A stretch of DNA of 37,739 nt from Verrucomicrobiales bacterium (GCA_005805505.1 SYMJ01000045.1:1-37739); one strand, 5' to 3'. Shown: positions 9,201 to 16,894, counted from the stretch's first letter. Notes: generated from the sequence alone by a model not told the origin. Program-made: numbers and translations.

Positions 9201-9772
9201 ATTTCCTGGCCACCAATCCGGGTGAAGAAGGGTCCGCTAAGAGTGACTCTCGTCGTTCTAAGTCCGACAGTGAGCCTGCCCTGAACATCTCCATTCCCAG
9301 GGACGGCTGTGTCGCCACCTACTGGGACGATCCGGATGAGGAGCCCTCCCGGGGGAGGTCTTCGGGCTCTCGGCGTCCGGTGGATGAAGACGACGGGCGG
9401 AAGTTCCCGGCATACCTGCCGCTCGATTACGTGCGTGAACCCTCCCAAAGAGTCGAGGTCTACCGCAAGCTGGCCCAGGTCACCGACAAGGCCGGGGTCG
9501 AAGGGTTGCGTCAGGAACTGCGGGATCGCTTCGGGCCCTTGCCGGGGCCAGTCGATTTGTTGCTTCAGACCCATGAGCTGCGGCTTCTGGCGGCCGAGTG
9601 TCGGGTGACATCGGTGGAGGTCACCGAGGGCAAGGTGAAGCTCATGCACCGGGGCACTCTGGTCACGGTGGGAGGCCAATTTCCGCGGCTGTCCAAGCGT
9701 GATGCCAAGGGGCGCTTGCTAGAAATTCGACGCCTGTTGCTCTCGTTGGCCGGTGATTCACCCAAAGCATGA
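6203..9772 (+). CDS. mfd: Transcription-repair coupling factor Mfd
   Basis: Mfd removes RNA polymerase stalled at DNA damage and recruits UvrA. The protein has up to 1189 residues with the full family order: a UvrB-like N-terminal module ('FPAWETLPQDSRLPHADIISERL'), the CarD-like RNAP-interaction domain ('FVVHLQHGIGIYRGL'), then the RecG-like helicase with Walker A GDVGFGKT at residue 626, DEEQ at 727, SATPIPRTL near 753 and 'GRVGRYKHQAY'. The C-terminal TRCF domain closes it. A hydrophilic Ser/Arg/Asp-rich insert (about residues 1003-1065) precedes that domain. The start is uncertain: TTG 6203 or GTG 6224, with no clear ribosome-binding site. Its stop overlaps the next start (ATGA). Confidence 0.97.
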   Translation: MDPASPTVLQGWLKSPVVESLRQKVEAGGVVSLESVAPAAQAWLVAVLHRLYPDRHVVAITDTLKTQELLHADAATWLDGERPQFFPAWETLPQDSRLPHADIISERLETLIALRRVEGVPPKSRLVITSVTALQQRTFTPDEFNSRTRTFCRGETVNPLDLIEWLESQGYEPEAQVSHKGELSWRGGIVDLWPLNRPWPVRLESFGDELESLREFDPHRQTRLDAIDSCVVPPAGELSLLRPKAGSEAPSPPVSALDAHWGQDALVVLCGPQALALQAEHHASQVREGDVFHEPWEALQLRVQTSGSVWVRVEDSIPESVGDPNDLLIESLDAFRPIGATLPATQVAEEQRRTFFQQMQRWLRQGYHLQVFCNNSGELQRFGELWSELLPSSGSEAAEGSVPSAVPEVLTGTLSRGFLCELSRRVVVSDAEIYGRYKVSRPRRLKSHHAQSVRNAFEVDFTDFDLGDFVVHLQHGIGIYRGLKTLPPRQAGASGGGQECLVIEYAASSSHDEAPKLYVPVTEAHLVSKYVGAGKARPQLSTIGGTRWTKAKEQAQRSVRDLAAELLSVQAARATQPGHPFSVDSPWQREFEASFEFEETIDQVKAIAASKVDMELPKPMDRLICGDVGFGKTEVAIRAAFKAVMGGKQVALLVPTTVLAQQHYNHFRERMAEYPVRIELMSRFRTAKQQKGVMEAAAVGAVDIVIGTHRIVSADMIFKDLGLVIVDEEQKFGVKHKEQFKLLRRTVDVLTLSATPIPRTLYLALTGARDLSTLETPPQDRLPVETIVGNYDERVIRDAIQRELNRGGQVYFLHNRVSTIEDVALKLKTLVPEARILVGHGQMADDELEKVMTRFVNGEADVLVSTTIIESGLDIPNANTMVIDRADRFGLSELYQLRGRVGRYKHQAYCYLMLPRHAQLLTEARKRMSAIKQYSALGSGFKIAMRDLEIRGAGNLLGSQQSGHITAVGFDLYCQLLGQSISVLKGETVRTRIEVRVSLDFLATNPGEEGSAKSDSRRSKSDSEPALNISIPRDGCVATYWDDPDEEPSRGRSSGSRRPVDEDDGRKFPAYLPLDYVREPSQRVEVYRKLAQVTDKAGVEGLRQELRDRFGPLPGPVDLLLQTHELRLLAAECRVTSVEVTEGKVKLMHRGTLVTVGGQFPRLSKRDAKGRLLEIRRLLLSLAGDSPKA

Positions 9773-10299
9773 AGGCTTCTGCGATTCTCCCGCCCTTCGG
9801 ATTCCTTTGCGCAATCATCGCTCTCCTTCTGCAAATGGGCCCGGCCTGGGCCCGAGAATTATGGGTGGTCGATCCGCAGGGCTTGAAGGGTCCGGAGAAT
9901 GCCCTGTTGGCATCGATCCAGGGAGTCCTCTACAAGGATTATGCGCCCTACAACCGCGGGCGAGGTGCGGTGTACTGGCATCAAGGCAAGCCCAGTGTCT
10001 CCTACCGCTATTTGCTGTGGGAACAGAAAGATCGCTCGGGAGGTCTGCGGCCGGATTGGCTTCCGGCGGGTGTTGCTGAGGCCGTCGAAAGACAAGCGTC
10101 TGGAGTGGAGGCCGGTTCCGAGGCCTATGCGTTGATCAATGTCCACGCGTGGTCCTTCCGTGATTCGGGGGGACCAATGGGGGCCATCGGCCGGACGATT
10201 GAAGCGCCGCCACCTCGGGTCCGAGTGGTCACCGCGACGGAGTTCTTCGAGTTGATAGCGGGGGAGGCTCCCCTTCGGAACGGCAAGAAAGGCGACTGA
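9769..10299 (+). CDS. Short secreted protein resembling a cut-down GxGYxYP protein
   Basis: The 176-residue protein has a cleavable signal peptide (about residues 1-28, ending 'GPAWA'). The mature start, 'LWVVDPQGLKGPENALLASIQGVLYK', resembles the N-terminal domain of GxGYxYP putative glycoside hydrolases. The end, 'YALINVHAWSFRDSGGPMGAI...VRVVTATEFFELI', resembles their C-terminal segment. The middle of those much larger proteins, including the GxGYxYP motif, is absent, so it is either a minimal family member or a deletion product that is still open. Similarity is judged from memory of the family and needs a profile search. Its ATG overlaps the mfd stop by 4 bp, implying coupling. Confidence 0.6.
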   Translation: MKASAILPPFGFLCAIIALLLQMGPAWARELWVVDPQGLKGPENALLASIQGVLYKDYAPYNRGRGAVYWHQGKPSVSYRYLLWEQKDRSGGLRPDWLPAGVAEAVERQASGVEAGSEAYALINVHAWSFRDSGGPMGAIGRTIEAPPPRVRVVTATEFFELIAGEAPLRNGKKGD

Positions 10300-10321
10300 C
10301 TCGGGAGGCCTTTGGTCTATA

Positions 10322-10786
10322 ATGAATCCTATGCCGGAGGGTTTGGTGAAGTTCCTGCAACGCTGGTTGGTCACAACCATTGGCGTTTTGTTGGCCGATG
10401 TCTGGGTGGACGGGATCCGTCACCAGACCTTCGGAGCGTTGTTGGAGGCCTCGCTGTTGCTGGGCTTGCTCAATGCGTTTGTGCGCCCGCTGCTCATGTT
10501 GATTTCGCTCCCGCTGTTGATCTTCAGTCTCGGGCTGTTCGTGATGGTCATTAACGCGGTGCTCCTGAGCCTCGTCGGCGGCATGCTTCAACCTGGATTC
10601 GTCGTGGACGGATTTGGGTCCGCCTTCTGGGGTGGAGTGATTATCAGCCTGGTTTCGCTGGTGGTGAATGGATTCCTCGGAGGTCGAGCCAAGGTGCAGT
10701 TCCAGGGCAGTGTCCGCGGATCGACCGGACGCCGTCAGCCGAAGAAAAAAGATGAGGACGGCGGCGGCCCGCTCATCGATGTGTGA
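10322..10786 (+). CDS. Phage holin family 4 (PF04020-type) small membrane protein
   Basis: The 154-residue protein has four hydrophobic helices within its first 115 residues, including 'ALLEASLLLGLLNAFVRPLL', 'LISLPLLIFSLGLFVMVINAVLL' and 'FWGGVIISLVSLVVNGFLGG'. 'NAFVRPLL...LPL...T/SLGLF...NAV' is the hallmark of the DUF360/PF04020 family, which carries a phage-holin name but is a common chromosomal inner-membrane protein of unknown function. The tail is basic then acidic and soluble. ATG 10322 is used; ATG 10331 is an alternative. GGGAGG lies upstream at 10303-10308. It is unlikely to be phage-derived, since no phage gene is near. It probably belongs with the following cell-wall gene. Confidence 0.85.
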   Translation: MNPMPEGLVKFLQRWLVTTIGVLLADVWVDGIRHQTFGALLEASLLLGLLNAFVRPLLMLISLPLLIFSLGLFVMVINAVLLSLVGGMLQPGFVVDGFGSAFWGGVIISLVSLVVNGFLGGRAKVQFQGSVRGSTGRRQPKKKDEDGGGPLIDV

Positions 10787-10806
10787 CCCCATCTTGATCT
10801 GGATCC

Positions 10807-12261
10807 ATGGCCTCGAAGTCTCGAACCCAATCTTCACGAGCGCATCCCCGTAAGGCTCTCGCGCCGAAGGTGCTGCTGTTGGCGCTGGTCGGGGTATTGG
10901 CCTGGGGGGTATGGAGGGTGCTTGGGCCAGAAGGGAGCGCGGCTTCCAAGCTTAGTTCCGGAATAGCCAACGAAGCCCCCAGGGTTCCCGTTGAGCCAGT
11001 TCCAACTCCGGCTGCAGCTCTTACTCCGACCTCGGCTCAGCCAACACTGGCTCCCGCGGTTCCTACGGTGGTTCCGGTGCCTCCGGCTGCTCCGCCGGTT
11101 CCGGCTCCGGCTATCCCACTGTCCCCGTTGCTCGCGATTTCCAACGCCGCACCTGCGCTGCTGGGGCTCACGTCGGCTCCGGTGATTCTTTCCACTCAGA
11201 TCCTCCGCGCTGCGGTGGCACTGCCCGAGTTGTCGATTTCCAACAGCGGGGCCGCTTGGGTGCCTCGCGGGGCCACCAATTATCTGGAGGCGCAAATCGC
11301 ACTGGCTGGCCTGGGGATTTCCTCCGGCTCGATCGATGGCGTGGGAGGCGCGCAAACCGCGGCTGCATTGAAAGCCTTTCAATCGCAGCAAGGCTTGGAG
11401 CAGACCGGTTGGCTAGACCGTAACACTCGCAAGGCTCTCATGCTCAAGCGGGCTCCAGGGGCTCCCTACCGTGTCAGCGCCGAAGACTTGCTGCGTCTGG
11501 CCCCGTTGCCGGAGACCTGGGTGGGCAAATCTCAGGTGCCCGGTTTAGAACACGAGACTTTGTTGGAGCGTTTGGCTGAGAGGTTTCAAGCCCATCCGGG
11601 ATTGCTGCGCCGTCTCAACCCTGCTGTGGACTGGGCTCAGCCGACCGAAGGTCTAGAATTGACCTTGCCCGCCATTGTGCCGATCCCCGCCCGTCGTGCG
11701 GGTCTCATTCGCATTAACCTTGCCGGGCGGTTCCTGCGCGTGTTCGACACCGGCGGCGAATTAATAGCGCATTTCCCCTGCAGTATTGCGCGACGGGTCG
11801 AGAAACGTCCGGTGGGAGATCTTCAGGTGTTAGTGACCGTGCCCAACCCCGACTACACTTGGGATCCTGAAGTGTTTCCCGAATCGCCAGAAGCGCTCAC
11901 CGTAGGCCGCAAATTGCGCATTCCGCCGGGGCCCAATAACCCGGTGGGTGCTGCCTGGATCGGACTCAACCGCTCGGGCTATGGCATCCACGGGACCCCC
12001 AAGCCCGAAGATGTCGGTCGCACCGAGAGCCATGGGTGTTTCCGTTTGGCCAATTGGAATGCGGAGTTGCTGCGCCGGATGGCCTGGCCGGGTCTGACTG
12101 TGCGGGTGGAGGGCGAGGTTCCGATGACCGGGGCGACCGCGCTCACCGTGCCGGCAGCGGCAGCCACCAATGCAGTGAAGGCTCCGCCGCCTTTGGGTGT
12201 GCCGGCCACTGCTGCTGCCGTTCCCGCGGTCACCAACACGGTTTCACCGCTTCCCTTGTGA
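10807..12261 (+). CDS. Membrane-anchored L,D-transpeptidase with peptidoglycan-binding domain
   Basis: The 484-residue envelope protein has a basic N-terminus and one membrane helix (about residues 18-38), then a long Pro/Ala/Val-rich linker. A PG_binding_1 domain follows (about 158-212, 'SIDGVGGAQTAAALKAFQ'), then a LysM-like stretch (about 218-290) and a YkuD catalytic domain (about 298-435). The active-site signature is complete: His395 in 'GIHGTP' and 'SHGCFRL' with Cys411. YkuD enzymes form 3-3 peptidoglycan crosslinks or attach proteins to the wall. It ends in another Ala/Pro-rich low-complexity tail. It lies 20 bp after the holin-family gene and is probably co-transcribed with it. Confidence 0.94.
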   Translation: MASKSRTQSSRAHPRKALAPKVLLLALVGVLAWGVWRVLGPEGSAASKLSSGIANEAPRVPVEPVPTPAAALTPTSAQPTLAPAVPTVVPVPPAAPPVPAPAIPLSPLLAISNAAPALLGLTSAPVILSTQILRAAVALPELSISNSGAAWVPRGATNYLEAQIALAGLGISSGSIDGVGGAQTAAALKAFQSQQGLEQTGWLDRNTRKALMLKRAPGAPYRVSAEDLLRLAPLPETWVGKSQVPGLEHETLLERLAERFQAHPGLLRRLNPAVDWAQPTEGLELTLPAIVPIPARRAGLIRINLAGRFLRVFDTGGELIAHFPCSIARRVEKRPVGDLQVLVTVPNPDYTWDPEVFPESPEALTVGRKLRIPPGPNNPVGAAWIGLNRSGYGIHGTPKPEDVGRTESHGCFRLANWNAELLRRMAWPGLTVRVEGEVPMTGATALTVPAAAATNAVKAPPPLGVPATAAAVPAVTNTVSPLPL

Positions 12262-12423
12262 GCCGTCGTTGAGTCAGAATCTGGTTAGAGAGTTTTTATT
12301 TGCGGAGTTTTATGCACCCTCTTCTGGAGGGTTGATCGGCTTCTCTGAAGGCAGCGTGGCCCGCGCGACCGCATAAATTGTCCCCAGCGCGTGAGAGCCG
12401 AAGTCACCCAGCTCGCTGGGAAC

Positions 12424-12903
12424 TCAAGACATCGGCCGCAGCAATGGACTCAGTCGGGTGTTTTGCTGGGCCATATTCCGGAGGCAGGGGTCGGTGAGTA
12501 TGGCCAATTCGACCCGTTCTCGAGCGGCTTCCGGGAGGCCGACTAAGGCCTCGTAACAGGCTAGATGGAAATTCCAAAGCCCATTGTGCTGGAGGGCCTT
12601 CGGGGCCGTGAGCAAGGCTTGTCGGGCTTCTTCATAGGTGCCGAGTTCGTAGAGGCAGCAGCCCCACCCAATGAAGTGCTCCACATCGGCATCCCGACGT
12701 GCGCACAAAGCCATGAAGGCCTTGGCCGCTTCGGCCCAATTCCCCGTCTGCTGGTGGATGACGGCACGCAACTCGAGCACCTCTGGCTCCAGTTGGTCTC
12801 CGGAGGGGAGTTGATCTAATTCTTGTAAGGCCGACTGACTCATTCCGAGTTCGAAGTAACCTACTGCGGCCTCCGTTGTCCGACTGAGTTTAGAAAACGG
12901 CAC
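12424..12903 (-). CDS. TPR-repeat protein (start uncertain)
   Basis: This small soluble protein of about 159 residues consists of helix pairs of tetratricopeptide type: 'AAVGYFELGMSQSALQELDQL', 'RAVIHQQTGNWAEAAKAFMAL', 'WGCCLYELGTYEEARQALL' and 'ACYEALVGLPEAARERVELAI'. TPRs mediate protein-protein contact and no enzyme motif is present. The reading frame is open far upstream, so the start is unclear: GTG 12903 gives a compact TPR protein, GTG 12918 is possible, and ATG 12972 would add a cysteine-containing extension 32 bp from the divergent tatD-like gene. A short CCCAGC/GCTGGG hairpin at 12407-12420 follows the stop without a T run. Confidence 0.75.
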   Translation of the reverse strand: MPFSKLSRTTEAAVGYFELGMSQSALQELDQLPSGDQLEPEVLELRAVIHQQTGNWAEAAKAFMALCARRDADVEHFIGWGCCLYELGTYEEARQALLTAPKALQHNGLWNFHLACYEALVGLPEAARERVELAILTDPCLRNMAQQNTRLSPLLRPMS

Positions 12904-13004
12904 ACACCAGAATGTCACAATTCTTTTGAAACTCAAACGACCCCGACACCCAAAGATTTCCCCGACGAGCATTCTGGAGCATTCTGGTCCCACAGCAGGT
13001 CTCC

Positions 13005-13991
13005 ATGCGTTGGTTTGATGCCCATAATCACTTGCAAGATCCCCGGTTGGGCAACGACCCGCTGGAATGGGTGTCTGCCGCCGCCGCTCGGGGCATTGCT
13101 GGCATGGTGGTCCATGGAACTTGCGAGGGCGACTGGCCGGAGGTTCAGCGATTGGCGGATCTTTGCCCCTCGGTGATTCCTGCCTTCGGTTTGCATCCCT
13201 GGCGTGTCTCGGCCCGATCCCTCCGGTGGCGCGACGCATTGATCGAGTGTCTGGACTCGGCGCCCCACGCCGTTTTGGGGGAGGTCGGATTAGACCGTTG
13301 GATCCTCGATCAATCGCTCGAACGGTGCGTGGAACTGGGAACCGGCCCGCGGGGTCCGGCCCCCCTGGAGTTTCAACTGGAGGTACTCGACCAGGAGCTC
13401 GTGCTGGCTTCGGAACGCGGCCTTCCGGTCACCGTGCATTGCTTGCAGGCTTGGGGCCCCTTGATGGACTGCCTTCGAGGGCGGCCGCGGCTTCCCCGGG
13501 GCTTCTTGCTGCACAGTTATGGGGGTTCGGTAGAATTGGTGCCCGAGTTGGTTCGACTAGGTGCCCACTTCAGCATCTCGGGCCACTCCCTTCATCCGCG
13601 GAAGGCCTGGCAAGCAGAGGTCTTTCGGGCCATTCCCTCGGACCGACTGCTCATCGAGACCGACGCCCCCGATCAGCTTCCTCCCGACGACTGGGTTTCT
13701 CATCCTGCGACCGATACGCGGGGACGCCCGGTGAACTCACCGGTCAATTTGGTCCGGATCGCCGAGGGGGTGTCTGGCCTCCTGGGAGTTCCGATCGAAG
13801 AGTTGGCCGCACGGTGTGAGGCCAACTGGCTGCGCTTCTTCGGACCCCCGTTTCTCGGCGAGACCGGCTCGCGGGTTACAGCGCCTGCTGGATCCGCTGG
13901 AGTTGCCGAAGCAGTGCTGCCATCTGATCGAGGGGGATCATGTTCGGGCCGTCGCTCAGAGCGCTCTCTGGGTCCGGATGGGTCTCAATAA
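13005..13991 (+). CDS. TatD family metal-dependent hydrolase
   Basis: The 328-residue TIM-barrel deoxyribonuclease-like protein has the TatD metal ligands in order: His7 and His9 in 'DAHNHL', Glu93 in 'GEVGLD', His145 in 'VTVHCLQ', His170 in 'LLHSYGG' and Asp220 in 'IETDAPD'. TatD proteins are cytoplasmic 3'-5' exonucleases acting on DNA or RNA, though some homologues have other hydrolase roles. The barrel is complete by about residue 285 ('[11 protein letters not shown]'). The remaining 40 or so residues are a low-complexity tail encoded opposite the 3' end of kdsA. That convergent overlap is 116 bp (13876-13991). ATG 13005 starts directly on the first strand. Confidence 0.92.
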   Translation: MRWFDAHNHLQDPRLGNDPLEWVSAAAARGIAGMVVHGTCEGDWPEVQRLADLCPSVIPAFGLHPWRVSARSLRWRDALIECLDSAPHAVLGEVGLDRWILDQSLERCVELGTGPRGPAPLEFQLEVLDQELVLASERGLPVTVHCLQAWGPLMDCLRGRPRLPRGFLLHSYGGSVELVPELVRLGAHFSISGHSLHPRKAWQAEVFRAIPSDRLLIETDAPDQLPPDDWVSHPATDTRGRPVNSPVNLVRIAEGVSGLLGVPIEELAARCEANWLRFFGPPFLGETGSRVTAPAGSAGVAEAVLPSDRGGSCSGRRSERSLGPDGSQ

Positions 13992-14703
13992 AAAGTCCGT
14001 GAACTCCGGCCGCCACGGCACACCGGGCCAAGACCGGGCCAAACTCCCGCTGCCCTCCGGAGGAATCTCCCTGACCACCGGGCAGTTGGACCGAATGGGT
14101 GACGTCGAAGACCGTGGGATAGCCGAACCCAGCCAAGATGGGCAGCGAGCGCATGTCCGTGACGAGGTTGTGGTATCCGAAGGTGGTGCCCCGCTCGGTG
14201 AGCATGAGGTGGCGATTGCCCGTTTCGGCCGCTTTGGCCACCACGTTCTTCATGTCCTGCGGCGCCAAGAACTGCCCCTTCTTGATGTTCACGATCCGGC
14301 CGGTGGCTGCGGCCGCCTGCACTAGGTCGGTCTGGCGGCAGAGGAAGGCCGGGATTTGTAGGATGTCGCAGACCTTGGCCGCGGCGATCGTCTGCTCCTC
14401 AGTGTGGACATCGGTTAAGACCGGCACGCCCACCTCGGTACGAATGCGTCGCAGAATTTCCAAACCCTCGGTCATTCCCGGGCCCCGGAAGGACTTTCCC
14501 GACGAGCGGTGGGCCTTGTCGAAGCTGGCCTTAAAAATATACGGAATCTTGAGGCGGCCGCACACCGACTTGAGTGTGCGTGCGATCTCCAGGCAGAGGG
14601 TTTCACTCTCGATGACGCAGGGGCCCGAGATCAGGAAGAGCCCCTTGCGACGGTTCAGGACCCGCCATAGCGGGAGGATGGAATCGCTCACACCGGAGGT
14701 CAT
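13876..14703 (-). CDS. kdsA: 3-deoxy-8-phosphooctulonate (Kdo-8-P) synthase
   Basis: KdsA condenses arabinose-5-phosphate with phosphoenolpyruvate to give Kdo-8-phosphate, the first committed step to the LPS inner core. Family motifs are clear: '[10 protein letters not shown]', '[12 protein letters not shown]', '[13 protein letters not shown]', '[11 protein letters not shown]', '[16 protein letters not shown]', '[12 protein letters not shown]' and 'FIETHPDPE'. Cys29 in 'GPCV', where the E. coli enzyme has Asn, marks the metal-dependent class. The start at 14703 gives 275 residues, close to the usual size; in-frame ATGs at 14754 and 14787 would add N-terminal extensions, and the 14754 ATG has a GGAG upstream. 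The 3' end overlaps the convergent TatD gene. Its presence argues for a Gram-negative LPS outer membrane. Confidence 0.96.
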   Translation of the reverse strand: MTSGVSDSILPLWRVLNRRKGLFLISGPCVIESETLCLEIARTLKSVCGRLKIPYIFKASFDKAHRSSGKSFRGPGMTEGLEILRRIRTEVGVPVLTDVHTEEQTIAAAKVCDILQIPAFLCRQTDLVQAAAATGRIVNIKKGQFLAPQDMKNVVAKAAETGNRHLMLTERGTTFGYHNLVTDMRSLPILAGFGYPTVFDVTHSVQLPGGQGDSSGGQREFGPVLARCAVAAGVHGLFIETHPDPESALSDGPNMIPLDQMAALLRQLQRIQQAL

Positions 14704-15122
14704 CGCGGTGACGTGAACGTTTCGCAATCCTGGAATCGCTCCCCGGAGAGTCATTGGTCCGGATCTCCACGGGCACCGTGCGTTCATTCAGGCTCTTGCA
14801 GGGGCCCTGGATCGGCAGGGCGTCGGAGTCGTTTCTTGCGCCCGCCCGCTCGAGGGAGACGTCGGAGTAGGGCCACAAGCGCGGCGGCGGGTGGGCCTTT
14901 AGCACGAAGCGACCTAGGCTTTGGTGCTCAATGTTGACGGGCTTTAGGCGAAGTTCGTTGAAGCTCTCTGTCACCGGCGTTCCGTCGGTGCAGCGGGTGT
15001 GATGGAGCACATGGAACCTCATCGAGCAGACTCCTGACCTTGCCTTCGGCTTTCGCTGTGGGTCCTCCGAAACGAAAATCCCGCGTTGACCTCGGTGCCC
15101 TGGCTGCGGTTCAACTGCCTTC
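14704..15122. other. Spacer between kdsA and the sialate esterase gene
   Basis: This 419-bp divergent spacer holds the transglutaminase-like remnant on the minus strand and two possible upstream in-frame starts for kdsA (14754, 14787). I see no convincing hexamer pair for a promoter in either direction and no hairpin terminator. Confidence 0.5.
14830..15022 (-). pseudogene. Probable remnant of a transglutaminase-like protein gene (N-terminal domain)
   Basis: From an ATG at 15022 the minus strand reads 'MRFHVLHHTRCTDGTPVTES', 'FNELRLKPVN', then 'FVLKAHPPPRLWPYSDV'. This is the pattern of the bacterial transglutaminase-like N-terminal domain (M-R-hydrophobic-x-H-x-T, NELRL-P, DPP-x-Y-D-x-GN). 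After about 60 residues the expected 'GN-V-F-PH' continuation is lost and the frame becomes low-complexity, running open into the kdsA 5' region in a different frame. No Cys/His/Asp catalytic core follows. This looks like a 3'-truncated gene fragment. The family match is from recognition only and the right boundary is approximate. Confidence 0.5.
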
Positions 15123-16670
15123 GTGCATCCCGCAAACATCCTCCGTGGCGCGTTCATGGCGTTCACTGGTCTGACCTTGGGCCTGGGCCTTGTTCGGGCC
15201 GACGTGTCCCTTCATTCGCTCTTTACCGATCACGCAGTGCTGCAACAGGGCAGGCCGGTGCCGGTCTGGGGGCGTGCGGCCGACGGTGAGACGGTGACCG
15301 TGGAGTTCGCGGGTCAGAGCGTCTCCACCGTGGCCCAAAATGGTCGATGGTCGGTGCGGCTCAAGGCTCTGAAAGCCACCGCCGAGGGGCGCAACCTCCA
15401 GGTCCGCGGCCACAACACTGTGGTGCTGAGCGATGTGGTTGTCGGCGAGGTCTGGATTTGTTCGGGACAGTCCAACATGGAGTGGCCCCTGTCGGCCAGT
15501 TTCGAGCCGTCGGCGGACATCGCTTCCAGTGCCAACTCGAACTTACGCCTCTTCACCGTCACCAAGCGGCGTTCCTCGGTTCCGCAGACCGAACTCAATC
15601 ATGCCGCGCACGCCTGGGGCACGGCCTCGCCCGAGGCGGTCCGGCGCTTTTCCGCCGTCGGCTACTATTTCGGCCGAGACTTGCAGCCGGCGCTGGGTGT
15701 TCCCGTGGGCTTGATCCACAGCAGTTGGGGCGGATCCCCGGCCGAGGTGTGGATGAGCGAAGAGTCGATCAAGGACAACCATTTCTACACCCGGGATATC
15801 CTCGACCCTTACGTCCCGATCCATCGGGCCCATGAAGCAGCGTTGTCGAAGTGGCGTGCTGCCAAGGCCGCGGCTGAGGCCAAGGGGGAGAAGTTTAGTC
15901 AAGGAGCTCCGGGAGCCCCATGGTGCCCGGCCGAACTCTACAATGGCATGCTGCGCCCGCTCATGCCCTACGCAATTGCCGGTGCCATCTGGTACCAGGG
16001 TGAGTCCAACGCGGGTCGGGCCTGGCAGTATCGCAGCCTCTTCGCTGACATGATTCGTAATTGGCGCTCCGATTGGAATCAGGGCGATTTCCCCTTCTTG
16101 GCCGTCCAGCTGGCGCCTTGGGACAAGAACCGCAAGCGCTCGATCGCCGACATCACCGCAAAGCCGGTCCAGAGCGACTGGGCTGAACTGCGCGAGGCCC
16201 AGAACCACGTCGCCGAGACGCTGCCCCACGTGGGTATCGCGGTCATCACCGACGTGGGCGACAAGGATGACATCCATCCCACCCGTAAAGCTCTGGTCGG
16301 AGCCCGTCTCGCGTTGCTGGCCCAGACCATTGCCCATGGAAAGTCGGTGGAGTCGAGTGGGCCGATCTATGCTTCGCAGGGGTATTCTGGATCGACCTTG
16401 ATCCTGAATTTGAACCATGCCCGGGGTCTCAAGACTTCGGATGGTGCGGCGCCCAAGGGCTTTGCTTTGGCCGGCAAGGACGGCGTCTGGCATTGGGCCA
16501 CGGCCGAAATTTCTGGGTCCAGTATTCGGTTGAATGCTCCTCAGGTGGCGCACCCGCTTCATATTCGCTACGGCTGGGATGATTTCCCGGTGTTGAATTT
16601 GATCAATGGCAGCGGTTTGCCGGCCTCACCCTTCCGGACCGATCACTTCCGGGGCATCACGCAGAACTAA
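15123..16670 (+). CDS. Secreted sialate O-acetylesterase family protein
   Basis: The protein, up to 515 residues, has a signal peptide ('FMAFTGLTLGLGLVRA', about residues 11-26). A beta-rich N-terminal domain follows ('FTDHAVLQQGRPVPVWGRAADGE'), then an SGNH-type esterase core. Its motifs are 'ICSGQSNMEWPL' (nucleophile Ser), 'GVPVGLIHSSWGGSPAEVW' (oxyanion Gly), 'GAIWYQGESNA' and 'DIHPTRKALVG', whose Asp-x-x-His completes the dyad. Family members remove O-acetyl groups from sialic acids or from plant polysaccharides in the periplasm. The start is GTG 15123 or ATG 15156; both keep the signal peptide. The related gene at 26936-28087 and the sialidase-like protein at 35152 suggest host- or algal-glycan use. 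Confidence 0.93.
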   Translation: MHPANILRGAFMAFTGLTLGLGLVRADVSLHSLFTDHAVLQQGRPVPVWGRAADGETVTVEFAGQSVSTVAQNGRWSVRLKALKATAEGRNLQVRGHNTVVLSDVVVGEVWICSGQSNMEWPLSASFEPSADIASSANSNLRLFTVTKRRSSVPQTELNHAAHAWGTASPEAVRRFSAVGYYFGRDLQPALGVPVGLIHSSWGGSPAEVWMSEESIKDNHFYTRDILDPYVPIHRAHEAALSKWRAAKAAAEAKGEKFSQGAPGAPWCPAELYNGMLRPLMPYAIAGAIWYQGESNAGRAWQYRSLFADMIRNWRSDWNQGDFPFLAVQLAPWDKNRKRSIADITAKPVQSDWAELREAQNHVAETLPHVGIAVITDVGDKDDIHPTRKALVGARLALLAQTIAHGKSVESSGPIYASQGYSGSTLILNLNHARGLKTSDGAAPKGFALAGKDGVWHWATAEISGSSIRLNAPQVAHPLHIRYGWDDFPVLNLINGSGLPASPFRTDHFRGITQN

Positions 16671-16894
16671 GTCGGGTGAGTCGCATCAGCACCGCATTTT
16701 CGGTTTAAGGTGTGGAGACCTCGCCCGGGTTTCCCAACGGAATCATTCGGGCTCTGGCCGAGGTTAGGGTGTTTTTGGCATCACCTAGATGAGGTGGTTG
16801 CTGCATTTCTTGGACCCTCCTCAAGTCGACGAGGGCAATCGGCCTATCATCTGCTTCTCTGAGTTTAGAAGTTTTGGATGAACCCGTTTCATGA

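Noticed and set aside
10318-10323. TATAAT upstream of the holin-family gene as a promoter -10
   Set aside because: It overlaps the start codon and no -35 hexamer lies at the right distance.
10322-10786. Holin annotation as evidence of a prophage
   Set aside because: PF04020 proteins are common chromosomal membrane proteins, and no integrase, capsid, lysin or attachment site is nearby.
12262-12423. Terminator after the L,D-transpeptidase gene (ACCCTC/GAGGGT hairpin at 12316-12332)
   Set aside because: The stem is only 6 bp and no T run follows on the plus strand.
15543-16562. A 339-codon minus-strand frame opposite the sialate esterase gene
   Set aside because: It is an antisense shadow of a motif-complete gene with atypical composition.
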